From assembly GCA_963921425.1 (NCBI GenBank), contig OY992832.1:5828001-5892000 (forward strand): a DNA stretch of 64,000 bases. Reading direction: 5' to 3'. Every line of letters starts with the position of its first letter. Within the stretch, counting starts at the first letter, position 1. A model generated the notes under the pieces. It was given only the letters and a program-made list of their open reading frames with translations, did not search any database and was not told where the DNA came from. Origin of the DNA: Dryas octopetala. Taxonomy: Eukaryota > Streptophyta > Magnoliopsida > Rosales > Rosaceae. The position numbers and the translations under genes were made by a program. Below are positions 1 through 10,619 of this stretch, in pieces.

Positions 1-430
1 CGGTGGCTGTCTGACCACAAGGTTCCATAGTGGTTGGAAGAGTACTTGGAGAGGAAACAATATAATCAAAGCTAACATGACCCTGTTTTCTTCAAATGGG
101 AAGACTTTAAGCTTGTAAGATTTAGTGTAGTTGTTCAGATCCCATTTGATCTTTGGACAATAAAAAACCCCCCATTTTATTGACCTTCACATTACAACAC
201 AGATCTAAATCGTGGAATCTCGTTGACTTGATTGCTCTGCCAGAAATTCTTTATTTTATTTGGTCGGTTTGGTGTGCTTATAATTCATATATAGTAATTG
301 GGTGTGCTTAAACATTATTGACTTGAACTGTATAGTTTTATTGTTGTTGTCAACCTCAAGGTAAACAGAAGTTGATACATTTTGTTGTGCTTCTGTTTCT
401 AATTATTCTTTACCCATTCTCTTGATTCAG
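1..430 (+). other. Intron upstream of the armadillo-repeat exon (5' part outside window)
   Basis: No open frame of note is present. The stretch is T-rich and ends in a polypyrimidine tract and CAG acceptor at 428-430, directly before the armadillo-repeat exon. It is therefore read as the 3' part of an intron whose donor lies left of the window. Confidence 0.7.
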
Positions 431-1277
431 GAACAAGGCTCTCATGGTGGAGGCAGGAATCTTCTCCAAACTACCAAAAGACATCAAAATTCTTGATGAG
501 CCAACAAGGCATCAATTTGCAGAATTACTTTTGCTGTTGTCTTCACTGGTAAACACCCCATTTCTTCCAGCCTCATCAGAAATTCTCCCATTTCTTGTTG
601 GCATTATTGAGTCAGGTTCAAGCATTGAAACCAAGCAGTCATGTTTGGGTGCTTTGCACAACCTCTCCACCATGTTGGACAATGTAGGTAATTTGGTCTC
701 TAATGGGTTGGTGGAGGCTCTCTTGAAGTTGTCCTCCATCAAAGAACTTTCTGAGAAAGCTCTCGCAACATTGGGGAACTTGGTGGTGACCTTAATGGGA
801 AAGAAGGCCATGGAAAATAGCGCAATGGTGCCTGAGAGCTTGATAGAGATTTTGACATGGGAGGAGAAGCCCAAATGCCAGGAACTGTCTTCTTACATTC
901 TAATGATTTTAGCCCATCAAAGCTCAGATCAAAGAGAAAAAATGGCCAAGTCAGGAATTGTCCCTGTACTTCTTGAGGTGGCCTTGTTGGGGAGCTCTCT
1001 AGCTCAAAAGAGAGCACTCAAACTATTACAATGGTTCAAGGATGAGAGGCAAGCCAAAATGGGGCCACACTCTGGGCCACAGACAGCAAGGGTTGCAATT
1101 GGTTCACCTGTAAATCAAAAGGAGACTCAACAAGGGAAGAAAATGATGAAGAATTTGGTGAAACAGAGTCTATACAAGAACATGGAAATGATAACAAGGA
1201 GAGCCAGTGCTTCTGGGGACTCATCTAAGCTCAAGGCTTTGATTATCAGCACGAGCTCTAAGAGCTTGCCTTACTAA
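431..1277 (+). CDS. Armadillo-repeat protein, 3' terminal exon (partial gene)
   Basis: This is the C-terminal exon of an ARM-repeat protein; the 5' part of the gene is outside the window. The exon follows a CAG acceptor at 428-430. The frame is already open before the first ATG at 444 (it begins ..[11 protein letters not shown]), so 444 is not the true start. About 280 residues are visible. Helical ARM-like repeats (for example [29 protein letters not shown] and ATLGNLVV) are followed by a basic tail with ITRRAS and a terminal SSKSLPY. ARM repeats form a superhelix that binds partner proteins. In plants they often occur in U-box E3 ligases or in U-box-less relatives. No U-box is visible here because it would lie upstream, so the subfamily cannot be settled. 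The stop is TAA at 1275-1277. Confidence 0.8.
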
Positions 1278-1930
1278 TTGAAAGATAATACAAATTTTTA
1301 ACATACTTCCTCATTAGTTTTCAGATTTGCATTAGAAAGTGCTATTCATTGTAAATAGCATTTGGTGGCTTCAAAACACTGAGGACAAGGATGCTTCCTC
1401 ATATGGGGAATACAAATGAAGTCCTTGTAAACAGAAAAAAAAAAAAAAAAAAGAATAATGCATTTCTTGTGCATATAGCTTATGACAGTTGTACATCGTG
1501 AAGACGTGAAACAAATATTCTCCACCTGGATAACAATGAACCCTTGCTTGGGACACAAGGAATATAGTGACCAGTTTTTTTGATTCCTTTGTTCAATGTG
1601 TTATGGAGTACCATTCTTTGTGTGAAAATCAAATTATTATATCATTTGACAATACATTCTATAAAATATCTTCGTCCTATATATATAATTTTTTAATATT
1701 TTATGTTCTCCAATCTTTTAGTTCCGGTAATGGTTTGTCCTTAAACATTATTGGCTGTCTATCTAAGTTAATTGAGTGTTCGTGAGTGGTAACTCAAACA
1801 ATACTACCTTAGATTTGTATACAACTCTTTTCTTACGTTCAACTTTTCATATGGTAGTCATATAACCAGTTTGATGAGAGAGGGTGATAGAGCTGAAGAC
1901 TAGAACCGTGGTAGAATATATATTGAAGTT
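1278..1930. other. Intergenic spacer / 3' UTR of the ARM gene
   Basis: AT-rich sequence with a poly(A) run at 1433-1452. No conserved coding frame is seen. The first part is probably the 3' UTR of the ARM gene. Confidence 0.5.
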
Positions 1931-2145
1931 TAGAGGGCCATATATGATATTGGGCCAACAAATTAGATCGCAATTCGCAAGCACAAGTAAGGCCCCGGTC
2001 CCCCGCCGTTCTTGTCTTCTTGACTCGTCTATTAAAACTACAAGTCGTATTACTTGAGCATAACAAAACGACATCAAAGAAAGAATCGTCTAATCCACCC
2101 AGAAGGATTACGAATATATCAACTAGTGTAGGCTTAGGGTTTATA
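1931..2145 (+). promoter_or_regulatory. Site II (TGGGCC) and telo-box promoter elements of the UBA2C-like gene
   Basis: A GGGCC core lies at 1935-1939, TGGGCC at 1951-1956 and a telo-box-like TTAGGGTTTA at 2134-2143, all within 280 bp upstream of the ATG. TGGGCY plus telo-box pairs are a known plant promoter arrangement for growth- and translation-linked genes. Their function here is inferred from motif identity only. Confidence 0.4.
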
Positions 2146-2208
2146 CAAAGTTGTGAGTCCAAGTCCTCCCCCAAATTCCCAAATTTATCACACACTCGCA
2201 GAAACACC

Positions 2209-3354
2209 ATGGACTTCACAAAGAAGCGCAAAACCGAAGAAAACGGCACCGTTTCCACATCCCCACCTTCACAACCCACCTCTCTAACCTCAGACGACGC
2301 CCGGAAGCTCCTCCAACCCTTGACGCAGGACCAACTCGTCGAAATCCTTCAAAACGCCGTCGTTCGCCACCCCGACGTCCTCGACTCCGTGCGCTCCGTC
2401 ACCGACAAAGACTCCACCCTCCGCAAGCTCTTCATCCGCGGCCTCGGCGCCGATACCACCTCCGACTCCCTCCGCTCCCTCTTCTCCGCCTTCGGCGAGC
2501 TCGAAGAGGCCATCGTCATCCTCGACAAGTCCACCGGCAAATCCAAGGGGTACGGCTTCGTCACCTTCAAGCACGCCGACTCCGCCCTCCTCGCTCTCAA
2601 AGAACCCAGTAAAAAAATCGACGGCAGAGTCACCGTTACCCAGTTCGCCGCCGCCGGAGTCTCGGCGTCATTCAATAACAGTAGTAGCAGTGCCGATGTC
2701 TCCGCCAGGAAGATTTACGTGGGCAGCGTGCCGTTTGATATCTCCTCGGAGAGATTGTTGTCTACTTTTTCAACCTACGGAGAGATTGAGGAAGGTCCAT
2801 TAGGGTTCGACAAGGCCACCGGAAAATCAAAGGGTTTTGCTTTTTTCGTGTACAAGACCGAGGAGGGAGCCAAGGCCGCGCTCCTCGAGCCCATTAAGAA
2901 CATAGACGGCCATCAGGTGGCTTGCAAATTGGCCGTGGACAACAAGAAGAGCAAAGCTGGAGGGCCTCAAGCGCCTCCCGGAGATCATTCTGGCGTTCCG
3001 CCGCAGCAATCTTCGATGCCAGGGATGTTTCAGGGACCGCCGCCTCAGGCCGGTTCGTATTCAGGCTTTCCCGGTGGGCATCAGCCGGGGCTGGTGCCTC
3101 CCGGTAATAGTTTCGGGGGGAGGTATAATGCGAATTTGGGAGGTGTATATGGAATGCCGCCACCAGCTGAATTCAATGCAAGGATGCCCCCGAGTTCGAT
3201 AGGAATGCCTCATGGAGGGTTTTCAGATGGTCCACATTATGGTTTAGCAATAGCATCTTCCATGGCGCTTCCTTCGCAGCATCACCACCCTCCTCCTCCA
3301 GTGCCCAGAGTCCCGCCAGGAGGACTGTACCAGGGCATACCACCTTACTACTGA
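2209..3354 (+). CDS. UBA2C: UBP1-associated protein 2C-like RNA-binding protein (two RRMs)
   Basis: A nuclear hnRNP-like protein expected to bind U-rich RNA and act in mRNA stability or processing. The single coding exon gives 381 residues, against about 400 for Arabidopsis UBA2C. Start choice: the frame is open from 2020 but has no ATG before 2209, which sits in a strong ACCATGG context. An acidic N-terminal region includes [20 protein letters not shown] (about 34-53). RRM1 (about 72-148) has RNP2 LFIRGL and RNP1 [11 protein letters not shown]2 (about 167-243) has RNP2 IYVGSV and RNP1 KGFAFFVY. A Gly/Pro/Met-rich low-complexity tail fills 250-381. The first half of the CDS is strongly C-ending at third codon positions. 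The TGA is followed within two bases by a GTAATC donor-like site, so a 3' UTR intron is likely, as known for UBA2 genes. Confidence 0.88.
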   Translation: MDFTKKRKTEENGTVSTSPPSQPTSLTSDDARKLLQPLTQDQLVEILQNAVVRHPDVLDSVRSVTDKDSTLRKLFIRGLGADTTSDSLRSLFSAFGELEEAIVILDKSTGKSKGYGFVTFKHADSALLALKEPSKKIDGRVTVTQFAAAGVSASFNNSSSSADVSARKIYVGSVPFDISSERLLSTFSTYGEIEEGPLGFDKATGKSKGFAFFVYKTEEGAKAALLEPIKNIDGHQVACKLAVDNKKSKAGGPQAPPGDHSGVPPQQSSMPGMFQGPPPQAGSYSGFPGGHQPGLVPPGNSFGGRYNANLGGVYGMPPPAEFNARMPPSSIGMPHGGFSDGPHYGLAIASSMALPSQHHHPPPPVPRVPPGGLYQGIPPYY

Positions 3355-4780
3355 GGTAATCTTTGTATTCTTATTTTTCGTTTTTTTCATATATATTTGC
3401 TAGTTTTAACTTGCAATATCAAAAGGGTCACAAATTTTATATGTTCTAAAATGCCAAACTTAATAGAAAAGTTCTTGTATTTGTTTGTGCGCTGTGTTGT
3501 TGGCTTACATGTCCCTGTTGCGTCAGTCAATTCATCATGTGTGCTCTGTGCATAGCTGCTTCTGATTCATGAATATTTCCCCTTGAAGTTGAATTAGGTT
3601 TCTTACAAAACGCACGTTAATTGGAGTCAAGTTTTTGTGTGATTTGCTTGTATATAGTGATTATAAGTACAATATGTTTTTTCTTTTTTTGTCTGAAAAG
3701 CGTGTTAAGTTTATAAATCATGGATTTTTACAGTTAGTCAACTAATTTACAAGGCTTTGCAGTAATTCACTAAGCAGTTGCACTAGCTTTTGAATTTTAT
3801 GTTTTCCTTTTATGCTTTTGATTGCAGAAGCTTTAATTTTGGTTTATTTAGATTTGATTACATGTTTCAGTGGTGAATGGGTATTTGGTTCAGGTCCTTG
3901 AGAAGCTTCTTGGGCGCAAATGCTTTAAATGGTTATGGTGATTTCATGAATGCAGCCAATGAAATCTTTCGATTGATTATATGGACTGCTGTGATTCTGT
4001 TGCTGCTTCACTTCATCTGCTATTCTGCTTCTATGAGTTGTGTTTTGTTATCTGATCGATCTTGATCTAAATGTAGAACTTATTCGAAAGGATATTATTA
4101 CTTTTGTGATGAATGGTTTGCTGAAATAGGGATTTCTTATTTTGTTGAGTAGATGACAATAACTCCCCTGTTTTCTGTTAATGTCCTTGAACTTCTTTAT
4201 GCTATAATACTGCTAGTTGCTTTCTTTACATGATAATTTGTGGCTTTTACCTTTATATCTAGAACTTCTACTTCAGTTATTATGTACAATAATCGTTCTC
4301 TCTCACTTGGTGTGAAAGTTGAAATATCTATATTGATTGCTAAAATGCTTGCCAACTGGAACACAATATATTATTTGTTACAAATTTGGAGATTGTGTGC
4401 CTTTTCCTTGTCTGTTATAAACCATCGAGATTTCTAAAACTGATTCATTTTTCCATTGCATTCGTGCTCACCTTGACCTTTGTATGGAGGGAGTGTAACC
4501 TATCATTTTGAGATGAAATATCTATATTCCAATATAACATAAACTGGTCACTTTACTTTTTTTTTTTTGGTCAAAACACTCCTCCATTATGTTTGTTGTA
4601 TCTTCTACCATTTATTTGGGTTAGTTTGTGTTGAAAATTAAGTTGATATACACCCTGCCACATAGTTTCAAGGACTCTTACTTTCTATAGAAGCCAATGT
4701 TCGCATTTGTGTGATATTTGTGACTTGTATCTTTCTTACTAGGCTTTTTTTTTTTTTTTTCTCCTTTGCTTATGCTGACT
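3355..4780 (+). other. Probable 3' UTR of the UBA2C-like gene with introns
   Basis: A donor-like GTAATC starts at 3356. Acceptor-like sites are TTGCAG near 3829, TTTCAG near 3870 and GGTTCAG near 3893. The block around 3894-4070 could be a terminal non-coding exon. UBA2-family mRNAs in Arabidopsis have spliced and alternatively spliced 3' UTRs. Exact boundaries cannot be fixed without transcripts, and no coding gene is seen. Confidence 0.4.
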
Positions 4781-4783
4781 TTG

Positions 4784-5167
4784 TTGTTTGTAAGAGTTAC
4801 TTACACTTACACCCCCTGAGGTTTATCGTCTTTTCACATATACCCTCTGTGGTTTCAAAAATTACACATACACCTCATTCAAAACTATTGCATATAACCC
4901 CCTACAAGAGAAAAAAATAAATAAACAAAAAAGAAAATATTTGTATTGAGGTTGGACCTTACACCTTGAGTAATCTTATTAGGTCATTTCACCTCTTAGC
5001 ATGCTTTTTTGTATAATTTTTCATCATTTTTCATCTCATATAGGGGGTTATATGTAACAGTTTTGAAACTTCAGGGGGTGTTTATGTAATTATTGAAACT
5101 CCAGAGGGTGTATGTGAAAAAACGATAAACCTCAAGGGGTGTAAGTGTAATTAACTCTTGTTTGTAA
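4784..5167. mobile_element. MITE with long terminal inverted repeats and 10 bp target-site duplication
   Basis: The element body is 4794-5157 (364 bp). Its first ~60 bp (GAGTTACTTACACTTACACC...) match the reverse complement of its last ~60 bp with few differences; the weaker outer arm extends to about 100 bp. TTGTTTGTAA flanks it directly on both sides (4784-4793 and 5158-5167). An 8-10 bp duplication fits a Mutator-like or hAT-like non-autonomous element. No coding capacity is seen. Confidence 0.8.
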
Positions 5168-6660
5168 TCATATTTGAAAGAGCAAGTTGTGAGTTTAGTG
5201 AACTTGTTTATGCAATAGAGTTGATGCTGCTCTTCAGTTAATCATGATCTCCATTTAAAGTTGGGAGGATTGCTGCTTTAGGTGTTAAGTTATTGTGCTG
5301 TACTGGTACATGATATCTTATGACACTTGAGGACAAGTATCATTTCATGTTTCTTTCGTTTGAAATTTGCTGTCTCCTCTTGCCTTTTCCCTTTTTTCAT
5401 TTGCATAAGGGAAGATTCTTGGAATGGTTTCCTTCCATTTTCTTTTGTGGTTTTCACTTTTCATAACCCACCTTCTGTAGAAAGCCTAGTAAAGCCCTCC
5501 TTACATCTTATGGTTTTCATAACCCACTATCTATGGAAGGCTAAAAAACCCCAATGCATCAAATAACTAGAAATGAATGTTTTTATTTTCTCCCCCAGTC
5601 AGTGTTGCGGTGTTCCCTGTTTGTTTCTTTACGTAATTTGAGTCTGGTTGTTGTAACAAGAAGCCACTTCCATAAATTTATACATATTATGCCTTGTGGT
5701 TTCTGTTGGCTTGTGTGTATATATCATGGCTCACGCTTTCCCTTTTGTCGGCTGCTGCTAACTAATGATTTTTGGAGTTGGAACCACACCAAGACTATAT
5801 GGGCCCTCTTGAAGCTTGGCAGTGTCCCAAATGACAAAAGTTGTGTGGAGGAGAGAAGCCTTGAGCAACTTGTAAATTCTAATTGTAATCTTCACAATAT
5901 GGTCATCTATTTGTAACATGTAGACATGCAATGCTCTGTAGTAATGTCGCCAAGTTGAGGAAATACCAACCTAATACTTTGTTTTTTGCGTCTTGACAAC
6001 CTCATCATATTTTTAACCTTAAAAATTGTATGTCTCGCTTGTATATCAATCATGATGCAACTAATGGTGAATGAAGTTCCAACTTGTTTTTTCATCCAAG
6101 AAAAGTGCGAAATTTAAATTATTGGAGATTATTAAGATATAATTGAGGATTATGATACCTTAAAATGTGTTTAACTTATTGCAACGTTGACTGCTACAAA
6201 GATTCTAGTGATCTATTTCTACAAATCTTAAATTAATTCATAACAGATCTGTTTGCAATCTTTTTCTTTTTAGTTAATGCAAGTTGAAAATTGTAGACAT
6301 CATAATTTTATAATTGTTTTCCTTTTTATTTCCAAAATAGAATAAATGTAATGCATCATTAATCTTTAGACAATTAATTTAGTAACTCAAACAAAATAAA
6401 TGAAATAAATAAAAGCATAAAAGCCTCTTTGATCTTCAAGTTATTGCAAGATTTTCTGCTTGCTAAACGAGTGAATCGTGTGAGAGGAGCTCCAAGACAT
6501 TAAAAAAAGATTTCAACAAAATTAAAATCTATTCAAATTTCAAATAAAATATAGATGGTTCAATTTGTTTTTTTTCGAAAAAAGAAATTCCTCTTGCACC
6601 AAAAAAAAAAAACCTCTCTCCTTTGCCCTTTCGTATAGGGATTGCCGCAGCATCTAGGGT
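5168..6660. other. Intergenic spacer
   Basis: T-rich then A-rich non-coding sequence. Short frames at 5327-5566 and 5554-5916 show no family-like sequence and no splice support. Nothing supportable is seen apart from the promoter side of the next gene. Confidence 0.5.
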
Positions 6661-6667
6661 AAGGTTA

Positions 6668-6676
6668 ATGGCGTAA
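6668..6676 (+). promoter_or_regulatory. Minimal upstream ORF (Met-Ala-stop) before PTF2-like ATG
   Basis: ATG GCG TAA lies 36 bases upstream of the main ATG at 6713. If the transcript starts upstream of 6668, ribosomes would meet this two-codon ORF first and would need to rescan or reinitiate. The transcript start is unknown. Confidence 0.35.
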
Positions 6677-6712
6677 AACCCTTACTCCTGAATTCCCACT
6701 GATCACCCAAAC

Positions 6713-8347
6713 ATGCCTGTCTGCAACCACTGCCATGGCAACTCCTTCATCCGCGACGACATCACCGAAAGCCTGATCTGCTCCTCCTGCGGGCAGCTCC
6801 AAGAGTTCGACAGCTTCCGGGACCAGTACGGCGGCATCAACGGCCCAACTGGCACCTTCGTCCGCGTCGGCACCACCGGAGCCGGCAACATTTACAATTA
6901 CAAAGACACCAAAATCTACGAGGCCAAGAAGCTCATCGACGACTTGTCTCTCAGGTTGGGCTTGTCGGTCTCCAAAACCAACGACGTTAAGACCATGGTC
7001 GCCACAATCACCGAAGGTGAGTACGGCCAAGGTAATTGGTTCACTATTTTCATTGGTGCTTGTGCATATGTTGCTATGAGGAGAGATAACAAGTCCTTGC
7101 CCATTGCCGAGGTTGCTTCGGTGATCGGGTACGATGTTTATGAGCTTGGTAGGATGATTATGCGTGTTGTTAATTTCCTCGATTTGAAAAAGCCCGACTT
7201 TCCGGAATTTGATATTGTCAATTTGTTCGTGCGGACGCTTAGGAATTCGCCCAGGTTCACCGGTGTTGGGGGGGATAAGGTGGAGAGGATGCAAAAACAG
7301 GGCATATTTTTGATACATTGTGCCATTAAGTGGTACTTGACCACCGGGAGGAGGCCGCTTCCCATGGTGGCGGCGGTGTTGGTTCTTGTCGCGGAGTTGA
7401 ATGGCCTCTGTGTTAAGATTGAGGATTTGGCCAAGGAAGTTCATGCCGTGGTTCATACTTGTAGATTGAGGTATAGAGAACTTCTAGAGGCGCTTGTGAA
7501 GGTTGCGCAGGCCGCCTTGCCTTGGGGTAAGGATGTTACGGTTAAGAATGTTGTTAAGAATGCGCCGTTTGTGATTCAGTATATGGAGAAGAAGTCGATG
7601 GCAAAGCCTGGTGGGAACAAGGATTTGAAGGGCGTTGGGCTGGATTTGGGAGATGTTGTCAGTGAATGCTTAAGGAAAGATATTGGATATGGGACTGATG
7701 TGAATTTTGATGAAGATGATTCTGCAGCACAAATGGATATGCTAAAGCTTTCACATGATTGTCAGTATTTTGAGGTAGAAGATGGTGGGTGTGCATTGGG
7801 TGTTGACGACATAGATAGGCTAAAGCTTTCACATGAATGCTTATCCATGGTTTACTCAAAGTTTTTAGAGGAGGTTGAGAATGTTGAGTCCTCTGGCGGG
7901 CTTGGAGAGGTTCGTGGAAGAAAAAAAAGGCAGGGTTTTGAGCTCCGTGCTTGTACAGAGTGGTGGAAAGGGAAGTCGGAGTTGAGCAAAAAGCTTATAC
8001 TTAAGAAGATATTGGAAAAGGATGTAGGGTTGGATGCTATGCCCCCATCATTTGTTGCTGGTTGCAAGGCTTATATGAGGAGGAGAGAAAAGATAAATGC
8101 TGCAAAAGTGCGAATTGATAGAATTATGCATCCATCAAATGCTCATTCAGGTGACAACAGTAACACATGCATTTCTGAAGAGGTACCTGCTAGGAAAAAG
8201 AGAAAGAGAACACCGAAATATGATATCGATTGGGAAGATTTAATTATTGAAACCCTCCTCCTTCATCGAGTAAAAGAGGAGGAAATTGAGAAGGGGTATT
8301 ACAATACCTTACTGGAGTTACACGTGTTTGACTCTGGGATTGTGTGA
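6713..8347 (+). CDS. PTF2: Plant-specific TFIIB-related protein, PTF2 type
   Basis: A TFIIB-like general transcription factor, expected to be nuclear and to recruit RNA polymerase. The plant PTF2/BRP-type paralogues are linked to pollen and meristem function. The single exon gives 544 residues. An N-terminal zinc ribbon has C4, C7, C23 and C26 (CNHC...CSSC). Two cyclin-like helical regions follow at about 70-170 and 185-280 (for example TIFIGACAYVAMRRDNKSLPIAEVASVIGYDVYELGRMI). A long, poorly conserved charged C-terminal half has a basic ARKKRKRTP motif near 495. The first ATG with an open frame is used. Third positions are C-rich up to about 7015 and then switch abruptly to T/G-ending codons. 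The motif LKLSH(D/E)C occurs twice, from an 18 bp exact repeat at 7741 and 7819. A BRF-type factor is the main alternative. Confidence 0.85.
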   Translation: MPVCNHCHGNSFIRDDITESLICSSCGQLQEFDSFRDQYGGINGPTGTFVRVGTTGAGNIYNYKDTKIYEAKKLIDDLSLRLGLSVSKTNDVKTMVATITEGEYGQGNWFTIFIGACAYVAMRRDNKSLPIAEVASVIGYDVYELGRMIMRVVNFLDLKKPDFPEFDIVNLFVRTLRNSPRFTGVGGDKVERMQKQGIFLIHCAIKWYLTTGRRPLPMVAAVLVLVAELNGLCVKIEDLAKEVHAVVHTCRLRYRELLEALVKVAQAALPWGKDVTVKNVVKNAPFVIQYMEKKSMAKPGGNKDLKGVGLDLGDVVSECLRKDIGYGTDVNFDEDDSAAQMDMLKLSHDCQYFEVEDGGCALGVDDIDRLKLSHECLSMVYSKFLEEVENVESSGGLGEVRGRKKRQGFELRACTEWWKGKSELSKKLILKKILEKDVGLDAMPPSFVAGCKAYMRRREKINAAKVRIDRIMHPSNAHSGDNSNTCISEEVPARKKRKRTPKYDIDWEDLIIETLLLHRVKEEEIEKGYYNTLLELHVFDSGIV

Positions 8348-10083
8348 GAGGCTCTGGCAGGTGGAATATACTTGCTCTTTTTTGCAACTGCATGATCAAA
8401 GAGACATTTTTGTTGGATTTTGTTTCACTATTGTAAAGCCAGACGTTTGATCTGAGTTCACATAATTCTTTTTTCCTGTTTTTTAAACAGAGAAGTTTTG
8501 AGATTACAATAGCATATGTATTTGTTTATTCTCTTAATAGGGCCTTATTCTTTTGTCTCAAAGGTCACTTAATGAGAATGGAAATATTTTTGTCTCAAAG
8601 GTTTATCTTTCCTACATATGTGTTGCTTTTTTCTGTTACCTGGCTCATTCATTGCTTTTTCTTGGTTGGGGGGTGATTTGGTCATGACTGCAATACAATA
8701 CTTTGTTGGCTATTCTTGAGGAGAACTATGAAATTTGTTTCTATATTATGTTTTATCATGTATTTTTAGATTTCCTAGAAGTTGCATTTATTTCAAAACT
8801 CAATCTTCCTAGCAGCAAACTTATTTTCTTGAAATATCTTTCTAGAAATTTCAAAAATTACATATTCTTTAATCAGCCATTTCGTGCTCATCTCAACTTC
8901 ATTACTAGCCATTAATATGATATATTGGAACTTTCCGGAATGATATATTTGAGGCTGTTGGCTTTTTCTGGACAACACTTATTATTAGTTACTGTTTTTC
9001 TTCTATGAGTAGGCTGATCAGCTAAGTAAATTTTAGATGGTCCAGAGAAACCGAGGAATCATTGCCAATGCAGGTTTGCTGAATGAGTAAGGCTGTTTGT
9101 TAGGTAAGCTTCAATACTCCTTAACTCCTAAATAAATGCGGTAAAATTTGTATTTCTTCCTCCCCCCTTTTGTTGCTTATGCACTAGTGCTTTGACGTGT
9201 GATGTTCATTCTACTGCATACATCTCTAGTATGGTGATTGTGGGTCACACTAGATTTCTGTTAATAATGTGGAACCTAAAGCAGTATAGGATTCTGGGGT
9301 TTTTTGAAACTAAAATTGCTGGGTCTCTGCCTCCATGATCCTTATTAGGTAGGAGTAGCTTGATCAAGGTCCGAAGTGCTTAGTGTGAAATGCTAAGGCT
9401 TGCAAGATTAAACTCATTTACTGGTTAGCTATAAGAGAAAACAGATACGATTTATGCCCAATTCCAAGCAATTTTCAGATTTCCAACTCTCCTTATTTTC
9501 TTTTGTCATTTGGGACAGTGTAACTGGGCATTAAGAGCAAGCATGGAATTCTTAAATCTAATAAATTTGTACGTAGATGCAGTTGCAACATATTGTTTCC
9601 TAATTTATGACCTGTGTCCAACTAGCTATTAAGTGCATCCTGTACTTCCATCAAATCTTCATATCTCATGTTTATTTGCTGGATTATCATGCATCCTGCT
9701 ATCCTGTGAGATTGGATGGGCAATCCATTTAAGTTATTTAACAACACCTCTTTCTCCTTGAGGAAGGAAGAATGAATTTAATTTGATTAGGAATTTACTG
9801 TTGTGCATGCTAGGTATTGCTTTCATCATATCTGGTTTCATTAAATCCATTTAATACGTCTGGCTGAAAAAGAAAATCCACTTCATATTGTATAATTATC
9901 ATGAACTGAATTTTTATTTCTCTAGTAGGATACCACAATCAGAAACCTTATCATAACACAAAAGAGAAGGGGGAAAAAGGGAGAAAATAGGCTTCCCCAA
10001 AGAGGAAATTGAAGTTGTAAACTGATGAAATATTGAAATGTAGGCACCTACTGGACCTTGGCCTGCTTGATAGTCAGCATGCA
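8348..10083. other. Spacer between convergent PTF2-like and DUF538 genes
   Basis: The first few hundred bases are probably the 3' UTR of the PTF2-like gene, and the last ~100 that of the DUF538 gene, which ends at 10084 on the other strand. The remainder is AT-rich, with no conserved frame, RNA gene or clear inverted repeat. Confidence 0.45.
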
Positions 10084-10497
10084 TTACTGCCCAGCAGCAA
10101 ATGCCTCAACCGGAAAAGTCTTGGTGATGCCAGCAAGGCTCTTGAAGTGAATTTTTCCAGTGGGTTGTTCATCAACAATAATCTCACTGACTGGAGGCCA
10201 GAGCATGAGCTCCTTAGCCTTCACTCCCTTGAGCTTCTTAATTCTCTTCTTTTCAACATAGCCTTTAATCTTCGAGTCGTAACTCACAAGCTTGCTGATT
10301 ATTTTGAAGCTGTGTTCAACCTTCTTCTTCTGCAGGATCCACATGTAGCCAGTGCTCCTCACAAATCCCACTTCAATCACATCAGCAAGGGGAAGAAGTC
10401 CCAGTGGAAGCTCAAACTCTGCAAGAAGTGAAGTTGCCAACGCCAGTCCATCTTCATGGCCCTTCTTCACAATCCCTCCTTCCTTCGGATCTGCCAT
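10084..10497 (-). CDS. DUF538 family protein
   Basis: A single-exon, 137-residue plant protein of the DUF538 family. The start is the ATG read from 10497 (MADPKEGGIVKKGHEDG). The frame is open further upstream, but the next ATG at 10605 lies upstream of the likely TATA box. Family features visible: the helical N-terminal part with LLAEFELPLGLLPLADVIEVGFVRSTGYMWI, where the 'LP.GLLP' signature is typical; then a beta-rich core (VEHSFKIISKLVSYDSKIKGYV); and the PPVSEIIVDEQPTGKIHFKSLAGITKTFPVEAF tail. There is no signal peptide or membrane segment. Its biochemical function is not established; members respond to stress and hormones. It is divergently oriented to the HIPP gene 2.6 kb away. Confidence 0.85.
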   Translation of the reverse strand: MADPKEGGIVKKGHEDGLALATSLLAEFELPLGLLPLADVIEVGFVRSTGYMWILQKKKVEHSFKIISKLVSYDSKIKGYVEKKRIKKLKGVKAKELMLWPPVSEIIVDEQPTGKIHFKSLAGITKTFPVEAFAAGQ

Positions 10498-10580
10498 GAT
10501 TGAGTATGTTTTGTTTCTTGAAGTTCCAAAGGAGTAAAGGAAGCAGTACAAGTTGTAAGTACTTGGGGGTAAGGGGTTTA

Positions 10581-10587
10581 ATTTATA
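10581..10587 (-). promoter_or_regulatory. TATA box of the DUF538 gene
   Basis: Read on the minus strand this is TATAAAT, about 85 bases upstream of the ATG. That predicts transcription starting near 10555 and a 5' leader of about 55-60 bases. Confidence 0.4.
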
Positions 10588-10619
10588 CCAAGTTACTACA
10601 TGCATGGGACAAGTAGAAT

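Noticed and set aside
6665-7456. A 263-codon minus-strand frame opposite the PTF2-like gene
   Set aside because: It is a shadow of a GC-rich coding sequence. The plus strand has a complete zinc ribbon and cyclin folds, while the minus frame has no family resemblance.
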